A DNA stretch of 64,000 nt from Camarhynchus parvulus (lineage: Eukaryota > Chordata > Aves > Passeriformes > Thraupidae): positions 8,155,024 through 8,219,023 of the forward strand of contig NC_044576.1 of assembly GCF_901933205.1 (NCBI RefSeq), read 5' to 3'. Below, piece after piece: positions 33,601 through 46,519 of the stretch. The notes under the pieces are model-generated. The model made no database searches and was not told the DNA's origin. It saw nothing but the letters and a program-made list of their open reading frames with translations. Position numbers and translations under genes: made by a program. Position 1 is the stretch's first letter. Each line of letters opens with the position of its first letter.

Positions 33601-36600
33601 ACAAACACACGACTTCCTTTGAAAAGTACACTGACAAACTTAATACTAATTTACTATAGAAATTATACTGAAAATAACACAGCTAAAAAAAAAAAACAGC
33701 TAGAAAAGAAAAGATGACAGGAGCTTTGTGAGGACCTGATACAACTGATGATACTGCGTAGTAGATGGACATAAAAGAGAAAACATGAATGTTTGTATGG
33801 AGACATTTAAATCCCACAGAGCAAAGGCACAGAGGGTTGGGAAGAAGAGGAGGGAATGCCCAGGAGAAAACTGAGCAAGAAGGCCAGGGGGTGGAAGGAA
33901 GATGCACAGAGGGAGACAAAAGGAGAGGCCCTAAGGGCCAAATAGAATATCACAGCGCAGGAGAGGCGCAGGCAAGCAGGGACATGCAGCTTATTTTCCT
34001 TGATGGCAGCCAGCAGAAGCATCACTTACTGCTGCTGTACCTGACAGGCTGACCAGCTTGGTAACCAAACAGCATCCTTTCGAAAGAGAGGATTATTTGT
34101 TTGTTCCTCCCAGAACACCCTCTGGATGTCATGGTAAAATATTATTAGTTGTGTCTCTGATGAGCTATGTAATAAAGACATCTTCAAGGCTCTTCCTTCC
34201 ACCATTATGTCACAAATTTCCAGTTACTTAGTAAAGATGACAAATTTTAACAGTAAAATTTCTCTACAGCAGAGTAAGCAGAACTCCAAAATATAAAATA
34301 TCTAGCATTAACATCTGCAAGTATGGCTCTGATTTGTATTAGACAATATCAGCTTACTATCGCAGAATAAATATTCAAAGGAAAACTGCAGGCACGTCAC
34401 AATTACACTACTTCTGTTCATTTTCTCCTTTTTTTTCTTAGAAATTGGAGATATGAGACAGTTTTGAAAATGTCTAACTTATGAACTATAACAGTAGCAC
34501 TGATATTATAATTTCATCCATAGTACAATAAACAAGTTCAGTAAATTCTCCCATGTTCATAAACCAACAGAATTATCTTTTGATATCAAGAAATGCTAAT
34601 ACCTGGTGAAGAGAATTTGCAAGGTAGTTACATTGTAGATTGACACAATCATCACATTCACTCCAGATTTTCTCTGTGGGCTGGAATTTAGGCATTACCA
34701 GCCATCTGCCCTAGGAAACAAGCATGAGGCTCTCACTGGAGTCAGCAAGAACTGAGGATATTAACAATGGGCAAGGTTTCAGTCCCAACTCAGCAAAGAA
34801 ATTAAACATTTCAACAGTCACTGAATTTTTAGGTTAGACTTGGGTTAAAGGCTTTGCTGAATCAGGACCCCTTCCTTCAAGTGTTAAACATCATAACAAA
34901 TAAATATCATTATTAGTATTTATCATAAGCTGCCTAGATATGTCCTCTGGTGTTCAGATAAATCTGACAAGGAAAAAACCCACAAAATAAACCTTAGTAT
35001 GGGTAGTCTTATGAGCAATATAAAAATTTAAAAACCCCAGCCCCCACTTTGAATTTGGTATGCTACTGCTTTCTATGCTTACTGACTGTGAGCATGACTG
35101 AGGTAAAATGTGTACACAAGAGGCCAAAAATAAAGCCAGATTGCAATTCTAGTCTTCAAACCCCCCCCAAAGTCCTGAGTTCACCACAAGAGGTGTAAGA
35201 CAGACAAATCCCACAGCTCCAGGTTTTTCAGAGGGAACATAATGTGCTTAAGACAGTGAAATATTTTAGTAGAACACTGATGTTCTCCTACTTAACCTCC
35301 ATTTATTAGCATAATGCCAAAAGGAACATAAAATTTCATGAACATGAGCATTTAATATAGCAGTCCTGTTTACAATAATTGCATTGTATTTACTGCATCC
35401 ACATAACTGTACTTGCTAAGTTTTTAGCAGGAACATAAGTGGGTTTTGCAGTCTTTGTATGAATTTCATGGTGTTGTGGAAATAAAACTAGCAATGCCTA
35501 AGCTAATTTAAAGCTAGATTAGATATGGTTAGGTGAACCATTATTACACAGCTTGCAGAGCGAATAGAAGATGTAATTCTACTGGGAAAATATTCCAGGC
35601 AAGATCCTTAATTGGCAAAATTTGATCAATATCCCTTGACTTGACTGCTCTTCCACAACTGTAGGAAAACTGAGGTTCCAGCTCACTCTTTAGCAGTGAT
35701 ATCTTTGCTAAGGGTTCCCAGTGAATTTCTGAATGTGTTAACAGGAACATTTCAGGAACTGGTTTTTAAATTATTGCTACAATATTCTGAACATTCATGT
35801 CATAGATTACATTACCAAAGTATCATAGTGAGATCTTTGTGAAACTGGTGTCTTAGAGATTAATTCTCTTATTTACAGCTTTCTGTTTTTGAAAGCATTT
35901 TATTGGCCTCATTTGGTCATTTTTAAATTAGCACTAGTCCAAGTGAACCACAAACCAATCTCTCTCCATCTCCAAAAGTACAGTAGGAGCTTTAAATTGT
36001 TTTAATGTAATGAAAGTTGTCAACATGACATTCCATTTATAGGAAAAGGACAATTTGGAACTATGGCACGAAATAAAACTGCATTTAACTTTGCAAATCT
36101 AGAGACTTTTCCAAAGGTTTCTATGTGAAAGAGAATTTTTACAAATATAGTCTTAAATGTAGTGTTTACCCAGCTCAGTATATTACTCAAGACATACTAC
36201 AGGCTCACAGGAAAATAAGAATATTAGTGGTCTTTTTTCTTTTCTATTCTACACTAATCTCCTCACTTCTCCCCTCAATTCATTAAAAGATGTTGAATAT
36301 AGAAAAAGCATCCAAACATCTGACAGTGTTATCCACTACAGCAGCAGAAATATGACAAGGTTAATCATCTGGTTTAAAGGAGTCTGACTTCCCCTTGCAC
36401 GAGATTGCTGCTATCAGTTTTCTTGTGGAAGAACAGTCAATAATGTCTTCTAATCTCTAATAACAGTCACAGGACAAACATTCTATTACAACCTAAATAA
36501 ATAAGACAAACTTTAATTTTAGACCTGTCTATCAAATGGCTATTCCTGTAATTATTACCACTATGCTTGGCATATTTTTTTTGCTTTTCCAGATTTATTT

Positions 36601-36817
36601 TCTTGAGATACTGCTTCAATTAACTGTCATTATGGTTACAAACAATGAGATTAAATTACATTTTGGTTAGAAATAGAATTATTTTTCTCTTATCCTCTCT
36701 TTTCTAACTTTAATTTTTTCCAGGTCTGTTCTCCCCTTTTCAGTCACTTCTGTATCTTCCCCCACACTGCTCTCTACTTATTCCTCATTTTATGGGGACC
36801 TTGTTCTTACAAAAAAG
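30649..36817 (-). other. GRID1: GRID1 38.6 kb intron, middle part
   Basis: This stretch between the hairpin and the first CR1 fragment is unique AT-rich sequence. The only structure I see is a purine-rich patch on the plus strand at about 33780-33960. No coding or RNA gene is supported. Confidence 0.8.
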
Positions 36818-37190
36818 AGGGGCTGGTGGGGAATGTGAAAGGGTGCACAGCAAAGTCCCTGCCCCAGACTTGAGGAGAGCAGACTTTGGCCTCTTTGGGG
36901 ATCTGCTTGGCACAGAGCCATGGGATAAGGTCCTGGAGGGAAGAGGTACCCAGGAAAGCTGGTCAGTATTTAAGGACCACCTCCTCCAGGCTCAGGAGTG
37001 ATGCATTCCAAAAGAGGAAGCCAGGCAAAAACACCAGCAGGTCTGCATGGATGAGCTCCTGGACAAACTCAAAGACTAATAGGAAGCCCACAGAGGGGTG
37101 GAAGCCTGGAGGGGATATAGAGAAATTGTCTGAGCAGCCAGGATCAGGCTAGGAGAGCTGAAGCCCTGACAGAATTGAGTCTCATCAGGG
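36818..37190 (+). mobile_element. CR1 LINE fragment (ORF2 linker region)
   Basis: The plus strand encodes a decayed piece of the CR1 ORF2 protein from the segment between endonuclease and reverse transcriptase. Recognisable parts are LRRADFGLFGDLLGTEPWDK, then LEGRGTQESWSVFKDHLLQA, and in another frame a WM...LD/KLK and YREIV-like stretch. In frame it breaks at a stop near 37001 and by frameshift. Similarity fades after GGGACATCAA near 37190. Both the 5' and the canonical 3' end are missing, so this is a fragment, and it cannot be mobile. It lies in the 38.6 kb GRID1 intron, antisense to the gene. Confidence 0.85.
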
Positions 37191-39982
37191 ACATCAACTT
37201 CTGTTGTACTGCTGTAGTGAAATAAGCTGTTTCTGACTTTCTGAACAGCCACATATAAATGGTATATCACCACCTGACTTTTACATGCATTACAAAACAA
37301 GATATTCAGGGCACATATAACACACAGAAAAATAACCATAGCTCAAAATACATAAAACAATCAAAATTTTTGAAGAGCATCTAAAACACCACCAAGATAA
37401 TGCACCAGCTTTTCACTTGCTGCATTTTGATATTAAATATGTGTTCTGCAACATGAAATTAAGACAGATCAAGTCTGAGGGAAGAAGTCAGCAAGGCCAT
37501 ATTTTGTTTCCACTATTTATGTACAGATATTAGGCACTGTCACTATTGTGCTTCAGATTTTTCTGTCACAATGAAAAGGGGAAAAGTGAACTGAATAGAT
37601 TCTAAAATTCAGAATTAAAAACAAAAATGTAAACACAGTTCTACTAAAAGCAAGCTCCAGTCTCCCACTAGGACAAAGAATACCTATTTTTAAAACAAAA
37701 AATTAGTAGGACAAAAAATATCAGAAAAGTAAATACATTTGGATATTAAGGGGTATTTCCATGTACATCAAGGTTTGAACCTAATTCTGAGCTGAAAAAT
37801 AGAAATCCCAAAAAAGGTAAATTAGAGGCAGCTGAAACCCAAAACATTGGGCTTTTTTCCCCACAATGGAGACCAGCTGTGAAAGACAGTTCCATTACCA
37901 GATTTTGGAGATGTTAAACTTGATTTTAAAACCAGAAGAGGTCACTATATTGACTCCATTTTGGATTCCTCTACTACAAAGTTTGAAGATAAACACTTAG
38001 GCCTGTAGTCTCTACGAAAACTTTGACCTGATAAATGAACTCATGACAATTTCATGTCTGCAAATAGGTTGTTCTACCATTTATTTTCCTCATGTAGCAA
38101 TACTGAAGAGCAAATTTATGCACTTTTCTCCATATTCAAAATTGAGAAAAAGACACACACAAATTTGGAAGTGCCACTGCTCTGCAGTCTTTGTCCAATA
38201 TGAATTCTAGAATACGGAATAATTATGATGACTGTGGTGTTGATAACACTGATCAAACTACCCTGAGCATTAACAAAACACTGCATTTTCTGGTTGAAAA
38301 TTAAACTGACCCCATGACATCTTTTCACTACCATTGAAGTAAAAGGTGACAAGAGAACAGCGGTGAGAGAACACAGATCCTTTGATTTTAACCACAAATC
38401 TCCCATCAACACAAATGGCACCTATTGTTGTATAATGAAAGAAACTCTCTTATTAATAATTTCACTCTCTTCATCTTCAACCTACTAATTTTCAACATGT
38501 TTCCTGGAATTTCTTTTGCCTTTATTACAGTTCTTGATTCGACCCAAAGAAGTATCTTGTTTCAAAGATGCTGGTTCATTTTACCTCATACTGGCAGAAA
38601 GCTTTTAAACAATCATGAATTCAGTATTACATCTACTGTGCTATTAGCATGGAAAAATCTTACTGTTCAAGAATATTTCCTCTGGGTCATAATTATAAAA
38701 AGAATAGATTCCTGAGGGCATAATCTAACAAAGTACTGAAGTTGAAAGATTGTTTAAAACCTTATGGAGGTAGATGTCTACCATTTTTTTTCAAAAAACA
38801 ATATCAGAGGTTTATAATACATCTGAAAATTTAATGTTTCATTTTTTTTCTTGTTTTGAAGAAAAAAGAACCACATGCAGTTGAGAGTTTCATCAGCTGG
38901 CATAATCACTGTAGTATAGAGATTTTCATCCTAAGGGCCCTTCATGTTTTTGCACATGTATGCAGTAATTTTTGCAGTGCAAAGTCACAATGTCAACAGT
39001 TAGAGACATGACAGGTAAATCATTTCAAAGTACATAATAGTTGGAGAAAGGGAAAGTCAAGGGAGTTTTCAGGAGGATGGGGACTAGTAGATTTATCTCA
39101 ACAGAAGTCAATTTGCATCACAAATTAACTAATAGAGGTAAAAATCTGCTTCAAACTCAGAGAAACAACACAACTGAGAATAAACTTCAAGGAGAAACTA
39201 GCTAGGCACAAATGGGCTAATTTGCACTGTGATACAAGCAAGAAAGTTAAACAAGAGATTATGGCCAATATTATGCACCTAAAGGAAACACAAGCTAGGC
39301 TGGGAAAGGGACAAAGCCAGACTGTGATCAGATCCAAATCAATTTGCACTTCATTACTGGACTTTGGCCACCTTAAAGGCACCTAATTTTCACAAGAAGC
39401 CAGGCAGCTGCTCTTTCCAGATGTCCTTTCTCCCCCAGCCCACATTCTCCAGATAAATCCCTTAAAACATGCATTAAAAACACCCTATGCTACTGAAGAA
39501 TTTTTGTAAACAAGGTGGTTTCTTTATACTTGTATCCTGGCCCCTATATTAAATTAATCATTTAGATTATATAAGTGAGTCCCTTACAACTCAAGATAGC
39601 CTATGATTCAATATAAATCACTATCTTCCAAACACACCTATTACGAGAATTAGAAATTATCTAGCTGGGAGATGACCAGGTAGAGCACATTATTTGTCAT
39701 AGCAAATAAACAGGCTTGGGTCCTTTTAAGCAAATTACTACAAAACAGTAAGAGAAAATATTTATCAAAAGCCATTACATGATACAGAATGAAGCAAATC
39801 CAGAGTTGAAGGAAAAAGAAATTTAAAAATCCATTCAAAACCCATTTCTGAGGCAATCTCATTTTCTACTAAGGAAAAATAAAGATCTGCACAAGTGTAA
39901 AGGTCTTCATATGAAGGTAACCTTAGGGAGACCAAATTTCTGTGAAGACAAAAGGCAGCAGTAGAAGAAGGACATCAAAGTT

Positions 39983-40014
39983 CAGCTAGCTAGAATTCCA
40001 GCTAGCTAGAATTC
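39983..40014. repeat. 16-bp tandem duplication, two exact copies
   Basis: CAGCTAGCTAGAATTC occurs twice head to tail with no mismatch. Each unit also contains the palindromes AGCTAGCT and GAATTC. Confidence 0.95.
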
Positions 40015-40429
40015 AATATTTCAGTCTTTGCAAGAGAGAAATCAAAAGGGAAAAAAAAAGTTTGTGCATTTTTCTCTCCGATAATTAAAAGAAATGCCAA
40101 GTGAGAGTAAGCTTTAATAAAGGAGACTTTATAAATTTTAAATTAGAATCAGAAACACATTCATGATTAGAAAATACCTGGTTTTAATAAACTCTCAGCT
40201 GAGGTCTATAGATGCCTGCTAATGATGCAATCAAAGGTGTCTGGAGTGGCTGCAAAGAGAAGCAGCAGGCAGAGAAAAAGAAGCTAAAGGACTGATGCAT
40301 ATTTGGTGTGTTTAGCTGGGTGACCTTAGATGTGCTGCCTTTCTGAAAACAGAACCCCCACCTGCACTGGTTGTACTCACTGCCTGCCAGTTACAGTGCA
40401 AGAAATTATTGCTTTTACTGGTTTTATTA

Positions 40430-40451
40430 TTTATTTTATAAATAAAATAAA
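40430..40451. repeat. AT-rich palindrome, 10-bp arms
   Basis: TTTATTTTAT and ATAAAATAAA flank two A residues. Low complexity, so structure may be incidental. Confidence 0.7.
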
Positions 40452-41984
40452 AATTTTTTGCTTTTATTTTTGACTGGGGTAAAATTTAGTTAGGTTTTTA
40501 CAAAAAAGCCTTACCTTTACATGAAAGAAGCTAATGTATGTATATATACACATAGAAAAAATTCCCTATATGGAATTAGTTCCTGAAACTGAAAAACACA
40601 TAGATAAAAATGATGGCCAAAATATTTCTTAGCTTTCTGAAAATGAAGAAAAAGGTTGACTTAGAAGATGAACTATTTATTAAGTCTATGAAAAAAGCTA
40701 TTATTTTAAACACAACATTTGATTTAATTAAATATTTGCACATGTGCTAAGCTAGCCTGCATTTTCTTTATATCCAAATTTATCCTATTTTTCTTTCTAA
40801 ACTATTACTAGACAACCTGTTGCCATTTTTTGGGGATTGTCCAAAAATATCAATCAAATCCTCATCAGCTGATAGGTGACACAGGAGCATAACAGTTTCC
40901 TGTACTGGAGGCAACTGAAGCATCCCAAATATCCCAGCTTCCCAGTTTTCTGTGCTCCCTGAGCAGACATGAGGCTGCTCTCCCTGTGCAGTAACCAGAG
41001 CAGGAGTGCCCCAGGTGTCTTATCCTGATGGGAGCTCAGATCCTCTGCTGAGGGGAAGGGAGAGAGCTGAGCCCTGCCTGTGCTGCAGCTGGACCAGCCC
41101 AGAGAAATGTGAGGGACATTGCAGGACTGTCTGCAAAATACCATGCAGAGATAATACAGAAAATCCCTTTCTCACAGCAATATTAAGTTCTGTAATATAA
41201 TGTATAGTGTGGAAAGCATAGCTGTATTTCTAGCTTGTAATCAGCTAAAGGAAGCACTGATATTGTCTGTCAGGTTTATTGATGACTAGTATCCATAAAT
41301 TCTTTCTGGTTTTCTCATATCCTTGCATTTCCACTGGGCATGTCTTGCTTCTCAACACTGAATTTTTGACAGCATTAGTCAGCACACCAAAGCAAAGTAT
41401 TGAATCCTACTGCTGTGCTTTTTCCAGCCTAAAAATGTGTCCATATAAAGCCTTCAAAATGCTCCCAGAAAAACTGCTTTTTGCTGATTTGGTTTTTTTT
41501 TAAGCAACCGACACGAAAATCAGATTCTCATATGCCACAGAGAAAATTAGGAGACAATGAAATCTATAGATGCAGTATACACCTATAAGAGTTTGCATGC
41601 CGTATAGTCTTGCCCAAAATTTAAAGATGCAGCATCTTTATGCAAATGGTTAACAGCAACAAAAATAGGGAGACCATTTAGATTTACAATCGAGCACATT
41701 GGGACATAAAAGAAGTCTGAGACAGCCAGGACGAGATATCCTTCATTACAAATACATCAGGAAGGCAACAGAACTAGTCCTGAAGTGGATTTCAGCAGAG
41801 ATGCTGTCAATCAACCCAGTATTTAAATCAACAGACTCAGTCAGTTTGCTTAAGTTGCAGGGCAGCTGGAGGTCCCTTCCTCGTGAATCACTGCATCCCC
41901 AGGTTTCTGGGATTGCTCAGATTAACAGCCTGTGCTCCTGGCGCACAGAGCACCGTGCTGCTGCCCAGCTGACCTCTGAGGTAA

Positions 41985-42238
41985 CAGTGACAGGATCCAA
42001 GACAATGGCCTGAAGTTGTGCTGGGGAAAGCTTAGGTTGGATACTAGAAAAAGGTTCTTCACCCAGAGAGTGGCTGGGCACTGAAAGGCTCCCCAGGGCA
42101 GTGGTCACACACCAAGAACCCTTTGGACAACACTCTCAGGCCCATGGTGTGATCCTGTGCAGGGCCAGCAGCTGGAATTCATGATCCTTGTAAGTCCCTT
42201 CCAACTCAACTCATTCTGAGATTCTGTGATTTTGAGAT
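41985..42238 (+). mobile_element. CR1 LINE, 3'-terminal fragment
   Basis: This is the familiar 3' region of bird CR1 in sense orientation: GTGACAGGATCCAAGAC, a GGTTGGATACTAGAAAAAGG segment, CCCCAGGGCAGTGGTCAC, GTCCCTTCCAACTCAACTC and the terminal ATTCTG-AGATTCTGTGA repeats. It is a typical 5'-truncated copy of about 250 bases. It lies within the large GRID1 intron, opposite to gene transcription. Confidence 0.92.
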
Positions 42239-43294
42239 GCCAACAGGAAGGTACAGAAATTCTGGAACTAAGATCGATCAAACTAGCAGCCATCCCAACT
42301 TCTGTGCTGGAAGACTTTGTTAATGCTTATTTTTGGTGACAGGAAGCATGGGGAACAGGGAAGGATTTGAAGCAATGATGGGGAAGGATCGTGGCTGTAC
42401 ACAAATGGCTTTGGGCTTAAGGTGTGCTTACTTCTACTGGAAAAGGAGGAGAAAAAAAAATCCCTTCCTTTGCTCACTGATCTGGAGCAATGTTAATTCA
42501 CACACTGTCTTTCTGGACTGGACTTGAAACACCTACTGAAGAAAGCCAGAGCTACAGAAGGGAGATATCCTAAAGCGGTGTTTCAAAATCAGAATTAAAA
42601 CAGCTCACTTCAACTAGAAAGTCAGGCTCTACAGAGCCTTGCTGCTAGTCTGATGCTGAACTTTTAAGCCAGGAAATACCCACAGTTATTATGAATTCAG
42701 AACAGACAGCATTTCTGAAATAATTAAAGCCAGAGAGGCAGTAGGTACATTGATGTACCTATTTTATACCACCTACATCTAGAAAGTTAATTCAGCTACA
42801 GGAAAGGACATTTAATCTTTGCTGCAGCCTGACTAACTGCCATGGGGCAATGGAGATTATTAATGTGGGCAGGCTAACTTGGGAGTCACAGGAGGGAAGG
42901 AAGCTGCAGAGATCCTTGCTGCTCCAATTCTTCTCATCCTTCTAGAGGATCTGGCTAACTCTATTTCTTTGCCAAAAAAAAGGGTAGCTTGTCTTCAAAA
43001 TCCAGTATCAATACTCAAAATACCTACCATAAATCCTCCTGTACAGAGACATGAGCAAAATGAGCAAAGGTTCTTAAGGAATATTTTGCTCAAAATCTGT
43101 GAGAATAGAGAAAGATCACCTGGCAGGCAGCAGGAGCAGAGGGAAAGTGAAGATCCTCTCTGAAGTGCTGTTTATTATGAAGAAACAGGCTGTAGTGTAC
43201 CTGTTCTTGGCAACTGGTGCATTTTAAGCAAGAAAATTTGTTTCCTGATAATATCAGGATCCAGCTCTCAGGTCCTCAACTTAAAACAAGGATG

Positions 43295-43536
43295 TGGATC
43301 TGTGGCTGCAAGTCTGAGGAGGCTAAGATGATCAGAGGGCTGGAGCACCTCTCCTAGGAAGACAGGCAGAGAGAGCTGAGGTTATCCAGCCTGGACAAGA
43401 CAAGACTCCAGGGAGACCTTAGAGCACCTTCCACTACCTGAAGGTGGCTACAAGAGAGCTGAAGAGGGACTTTTTACCCTCATGGAGTGACAGGTCAAAG
43501 AGGAACGCAACCTTCCAATCCAAGCTATTCTGTGTT
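43295..43536 (+). mobile_element. CR1 LINE, internally deleted 3' copy
   Basis: The copy starts in the end of ORF2/3' region (GATCAGAGGGCTGGAGCACC, then CTACCTGAAGGTGGCTACAA) and runs to GTGACAGGTCAAAGAGGAAC. It then jumps to the terminal CTTCCAATCCAAGC-TATTCTGTG segment near 43507-43532, omitting the roughly 200 bases that normally lie between and that are present in the neighbouring copy at 41985-42238. Same orientation as that copy. Confidence 0.88.
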
Positions 43537-46477
43537 TTGCCTGCAGTGTGCTTGTTAAAAGTCATAACTCTCTCCTGCGAACTTGAAAAATCATAATAAT
43601 TTATGCTAAAAAAAAGTAATGTAATTGTAATAGTTGCTCTAAGGCCAAAACTACTTACTACCTTATAATTTCCATTAGTTCTGAAAAATGACCTTCTAGT
43701 GTAATCTGAGCTCCTTTCCTTATGAAATCTCACCGAAAAAGAAAAGAATAAAATCACAAAATGCCATCCAATCCATATTTCCCATTTGATTTTCTCTACT
43801 GGCTACAATAAATGACTGTTTTGCACAGCAGCTTGGGAGTGGAAGAAATAGAAAAGGAGCATGGTATGTGGATAATTAAAAAGATTAAACAGAAATCATC
43901 ATGGATAAAGGGTTATGATGGTGTTAAGTCCTGTCTGACACAGCAGAATTGATAATAAAGTCCTGTAATACCACCCATAGGAAAAATATACAGAAGCACA
44001 CTACATAAAGAATGAAAACATATGTGAAAATTTCTCTCTTTCTTCTTCTGAGATTTAACACTAGGCACTTTACATTTTCTTTCTTGCTTTTCTAATAAAT
44101 CAAACCTTAGTTAGCTCTAGATCTTTGAACAATTCATCTGTTAGTCAAAACAGAAACAGGAGGGAAATAAATATAGTTTTGGAGAATGGATAGAATCTAT
44201 TTAATCTCTCAGTTCAAGTATGACAATATGTTGAATTCTGTTAAAAAGTTGTGATTGGGCAGCAGAGGAAGGTACCAGTCTTTCAGAGCCAGGCTACACA
44301 CAGAGTCACCCTGGATTTCTTGCCAAAATGGGGGACATGGTGGCTTCTCTCCTGAACAGAGAGGAATTTATGGGGTACAGAACACAACAAACAAGTGAGG
44401 TCCATCAGCTGGGTCTGAAAGTGGGGGATGCATGAGAGGAAGAGAAGCAAACCCAGAGAACAAGCCTCTGACATAAGACACTTTTCTTGAGATCCCAACA
44501 AGCCTAGACATTTTGTTTTAATTAAGAAAGGAGCTGAAATGTGCTGTAATAAGAGCCACACTAGAGTAGCAGAGTCTGTGGGCTGTACCCTAGATTCAGA
44601 TTCCTTTTTTCATTTTAAGCCAGCTCAGCCAGCAAATCTGTGGTTTTTGCTTCACTGGTTACTGTGCTCCTATTTGTGTTCAAAAAAAGAAGAAAACCCT
44701 AAATGCTGAATAGTCTTTCAGTGAGTCTATCGAGGAACAGTCCTCCACTGAACACTCAGAAACCAATCAGAGTTAATGAAAAATAACAACAAAACCTCAG
44801 TGCACTTCCCCCATGCTCATAAAGGAAATGTTTTGTGTTATCTTTTTGCCCTCTCTTGCCCTAGAAAGAAAACCCAAAAGCCATGGAGTGATAACACTTG
44901 TTTCTCCAGTGCAATCATCATGTAGTATTACTGAGAAAGTTTGGAAAGCCTATTATGAAATACTCCATTCCCTATTATTTTAAAATGTAGGAGAAAAGAA
45001 AGAAAAAAAGCAGACACAGCTTCAGATTCTGTTCCAGAAGGGAGCTGCTTTCTGTGCCAGTTTGGGCCATGAGCAGCACTGTTTGCCATACCTACCCTGA
45101 AAGTCACACCTTACACCTGATCCAGAGGAATATTCATCCCTATCTTGGCACACACCCTGGAGAAGTCCCAACACTGAATGTTCTCCAAACTTAGATTATG
45201 ACAGCATTTTCCTGGCAGAATGGCAAAACAGCAGTAGCAGATTTCTGAACACACAACCACATGGTTTATATATTACACAATAATTATACATTTAATTACC
45301 TGGACATCTCTCAGTGTAACAAAACCACAGCCTCCAGGTGCTACTGGAATGCAAATAGCTACAGTGGCCTTGTATTTTGGTATTGAAGAGCAGCTTGAGA
45401 GCATGAGCTCAGTTTAGGTTCAATACAGCTCAGACAGCAATCTTGCAAAGCAAACTTGTTACTGTATCTTATGGCAGAATAAATTGCACATGAAGCTTTA
45501 AGAAAATTATAGATGATGCCAGAACTACTCAAACTGAAATGTTCTCATACAATTAAATATCACCCACGATCCTAGTTGCTAAATATTAACTTTTTTTTTC
45601 TTTTGTACTTGTCTAGGACTACTTTCTGGTAAGGCTCCAGGAACTAAAAGCATCAGTACCTTTAGTCACCTCTCTGGCCAACCACAATATTTGGAAAGTT
45701 TTAGACTGCTTTGTAAAAGTACAACTGCTTTTGAATTTTACCAACCTCATGTATATTTAGATAACAATCCTTACTTAAAAACAACCCAGACAAATGCCCA
45801 ATTACTGGTATCAGCCAGATACCATCCCTAGATTTTGCTGTTTCATCTACTTTAAAACATTCCCATTTCTCTCAGAGCATTGTAACAAAATATTACCAAT
45901 GCATAAAACTTGAAAAATGTAAGACTTTACAATGAACAGTGCAGGGAGATGTTGAGGTTAACCTGCTGAAACCAGCAATTCCCTCGACAGGCTGGTGGAA
46001 TCACCAGTCCCTCAGCCACCTAACACAAAATGTCACTGCCACTTTCACCCCTGACACAGTATCCCAGAACACAGGGCATCCAGGAGAAAGAATCTGACTT
46101 CCCTTTGTTCTATTTTCCCAAAGTCCAGTGGTGGTGGGAGAAAGGGCAGGACCAGAAGACAGCACAAGAATTTCAGACACAGTGAGAACAAGTGCAAGTG
46201 TTGTCCTAAGTACAGCACACCCTTTTGGGACCTTCTGGGGATATTCCAACTGAGACGAATTTACTGCCACAGGCAAGCAAGCTCTCTTTTTCCTCATTCT
46301 GCTCATCCTCAGGGAAACTGGTCTTGGCAAGTAAATTAAAAATAAATAACCAGTGTCAGATTTAACTATTTTTATGCTGTTTCCTTTTCCTAAATGAAAA
46401 CCTTTATCTGGCTACCTGCTTTGGTCAATACTGACCAGCAGGATATTTCCCTAACTCCTTCACTGTAACAGAGAATC

Positions 46478-46519
46478 CCTGGATTATTTATTGTTTTTCC
46501 TGGATTATTTATTGTTTTT
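46478..46519. repeat. 21-bp tandem duplication, two exact copies
   Basis: The unit beginning CCTGGATTATTTATTG and ending TTTTT is repeated exactly once, followed by CC. Absence of differences suggests a recent duplication or a polymorphic minisatellite. Confidence 0.95.

Larger units (their letters stand above)
37191..41984 (-). other. GRID1: GRID1 38.6 kb intron between CR1 fragments
   Basis: AT-rich unique sequence with a 16-bp tandem duplication at 39983-40014 and an AT-rich palindrome at 40430-40451. No gene is supported; the open frame at 41699-42013 plus ends in a CR1 and is not conserved-looking. Confidence 0.8.

Noticed and set aside
43295..43536. This CR1 and the one at 41985-42238 as a single element with permuted halves
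   Set aside because: The copy at 43295 has its own terminal CTTCCAATCCAAGC-TATTCTGTG segment, so each copy has its own 3' end and an internal deletion explains the gap.
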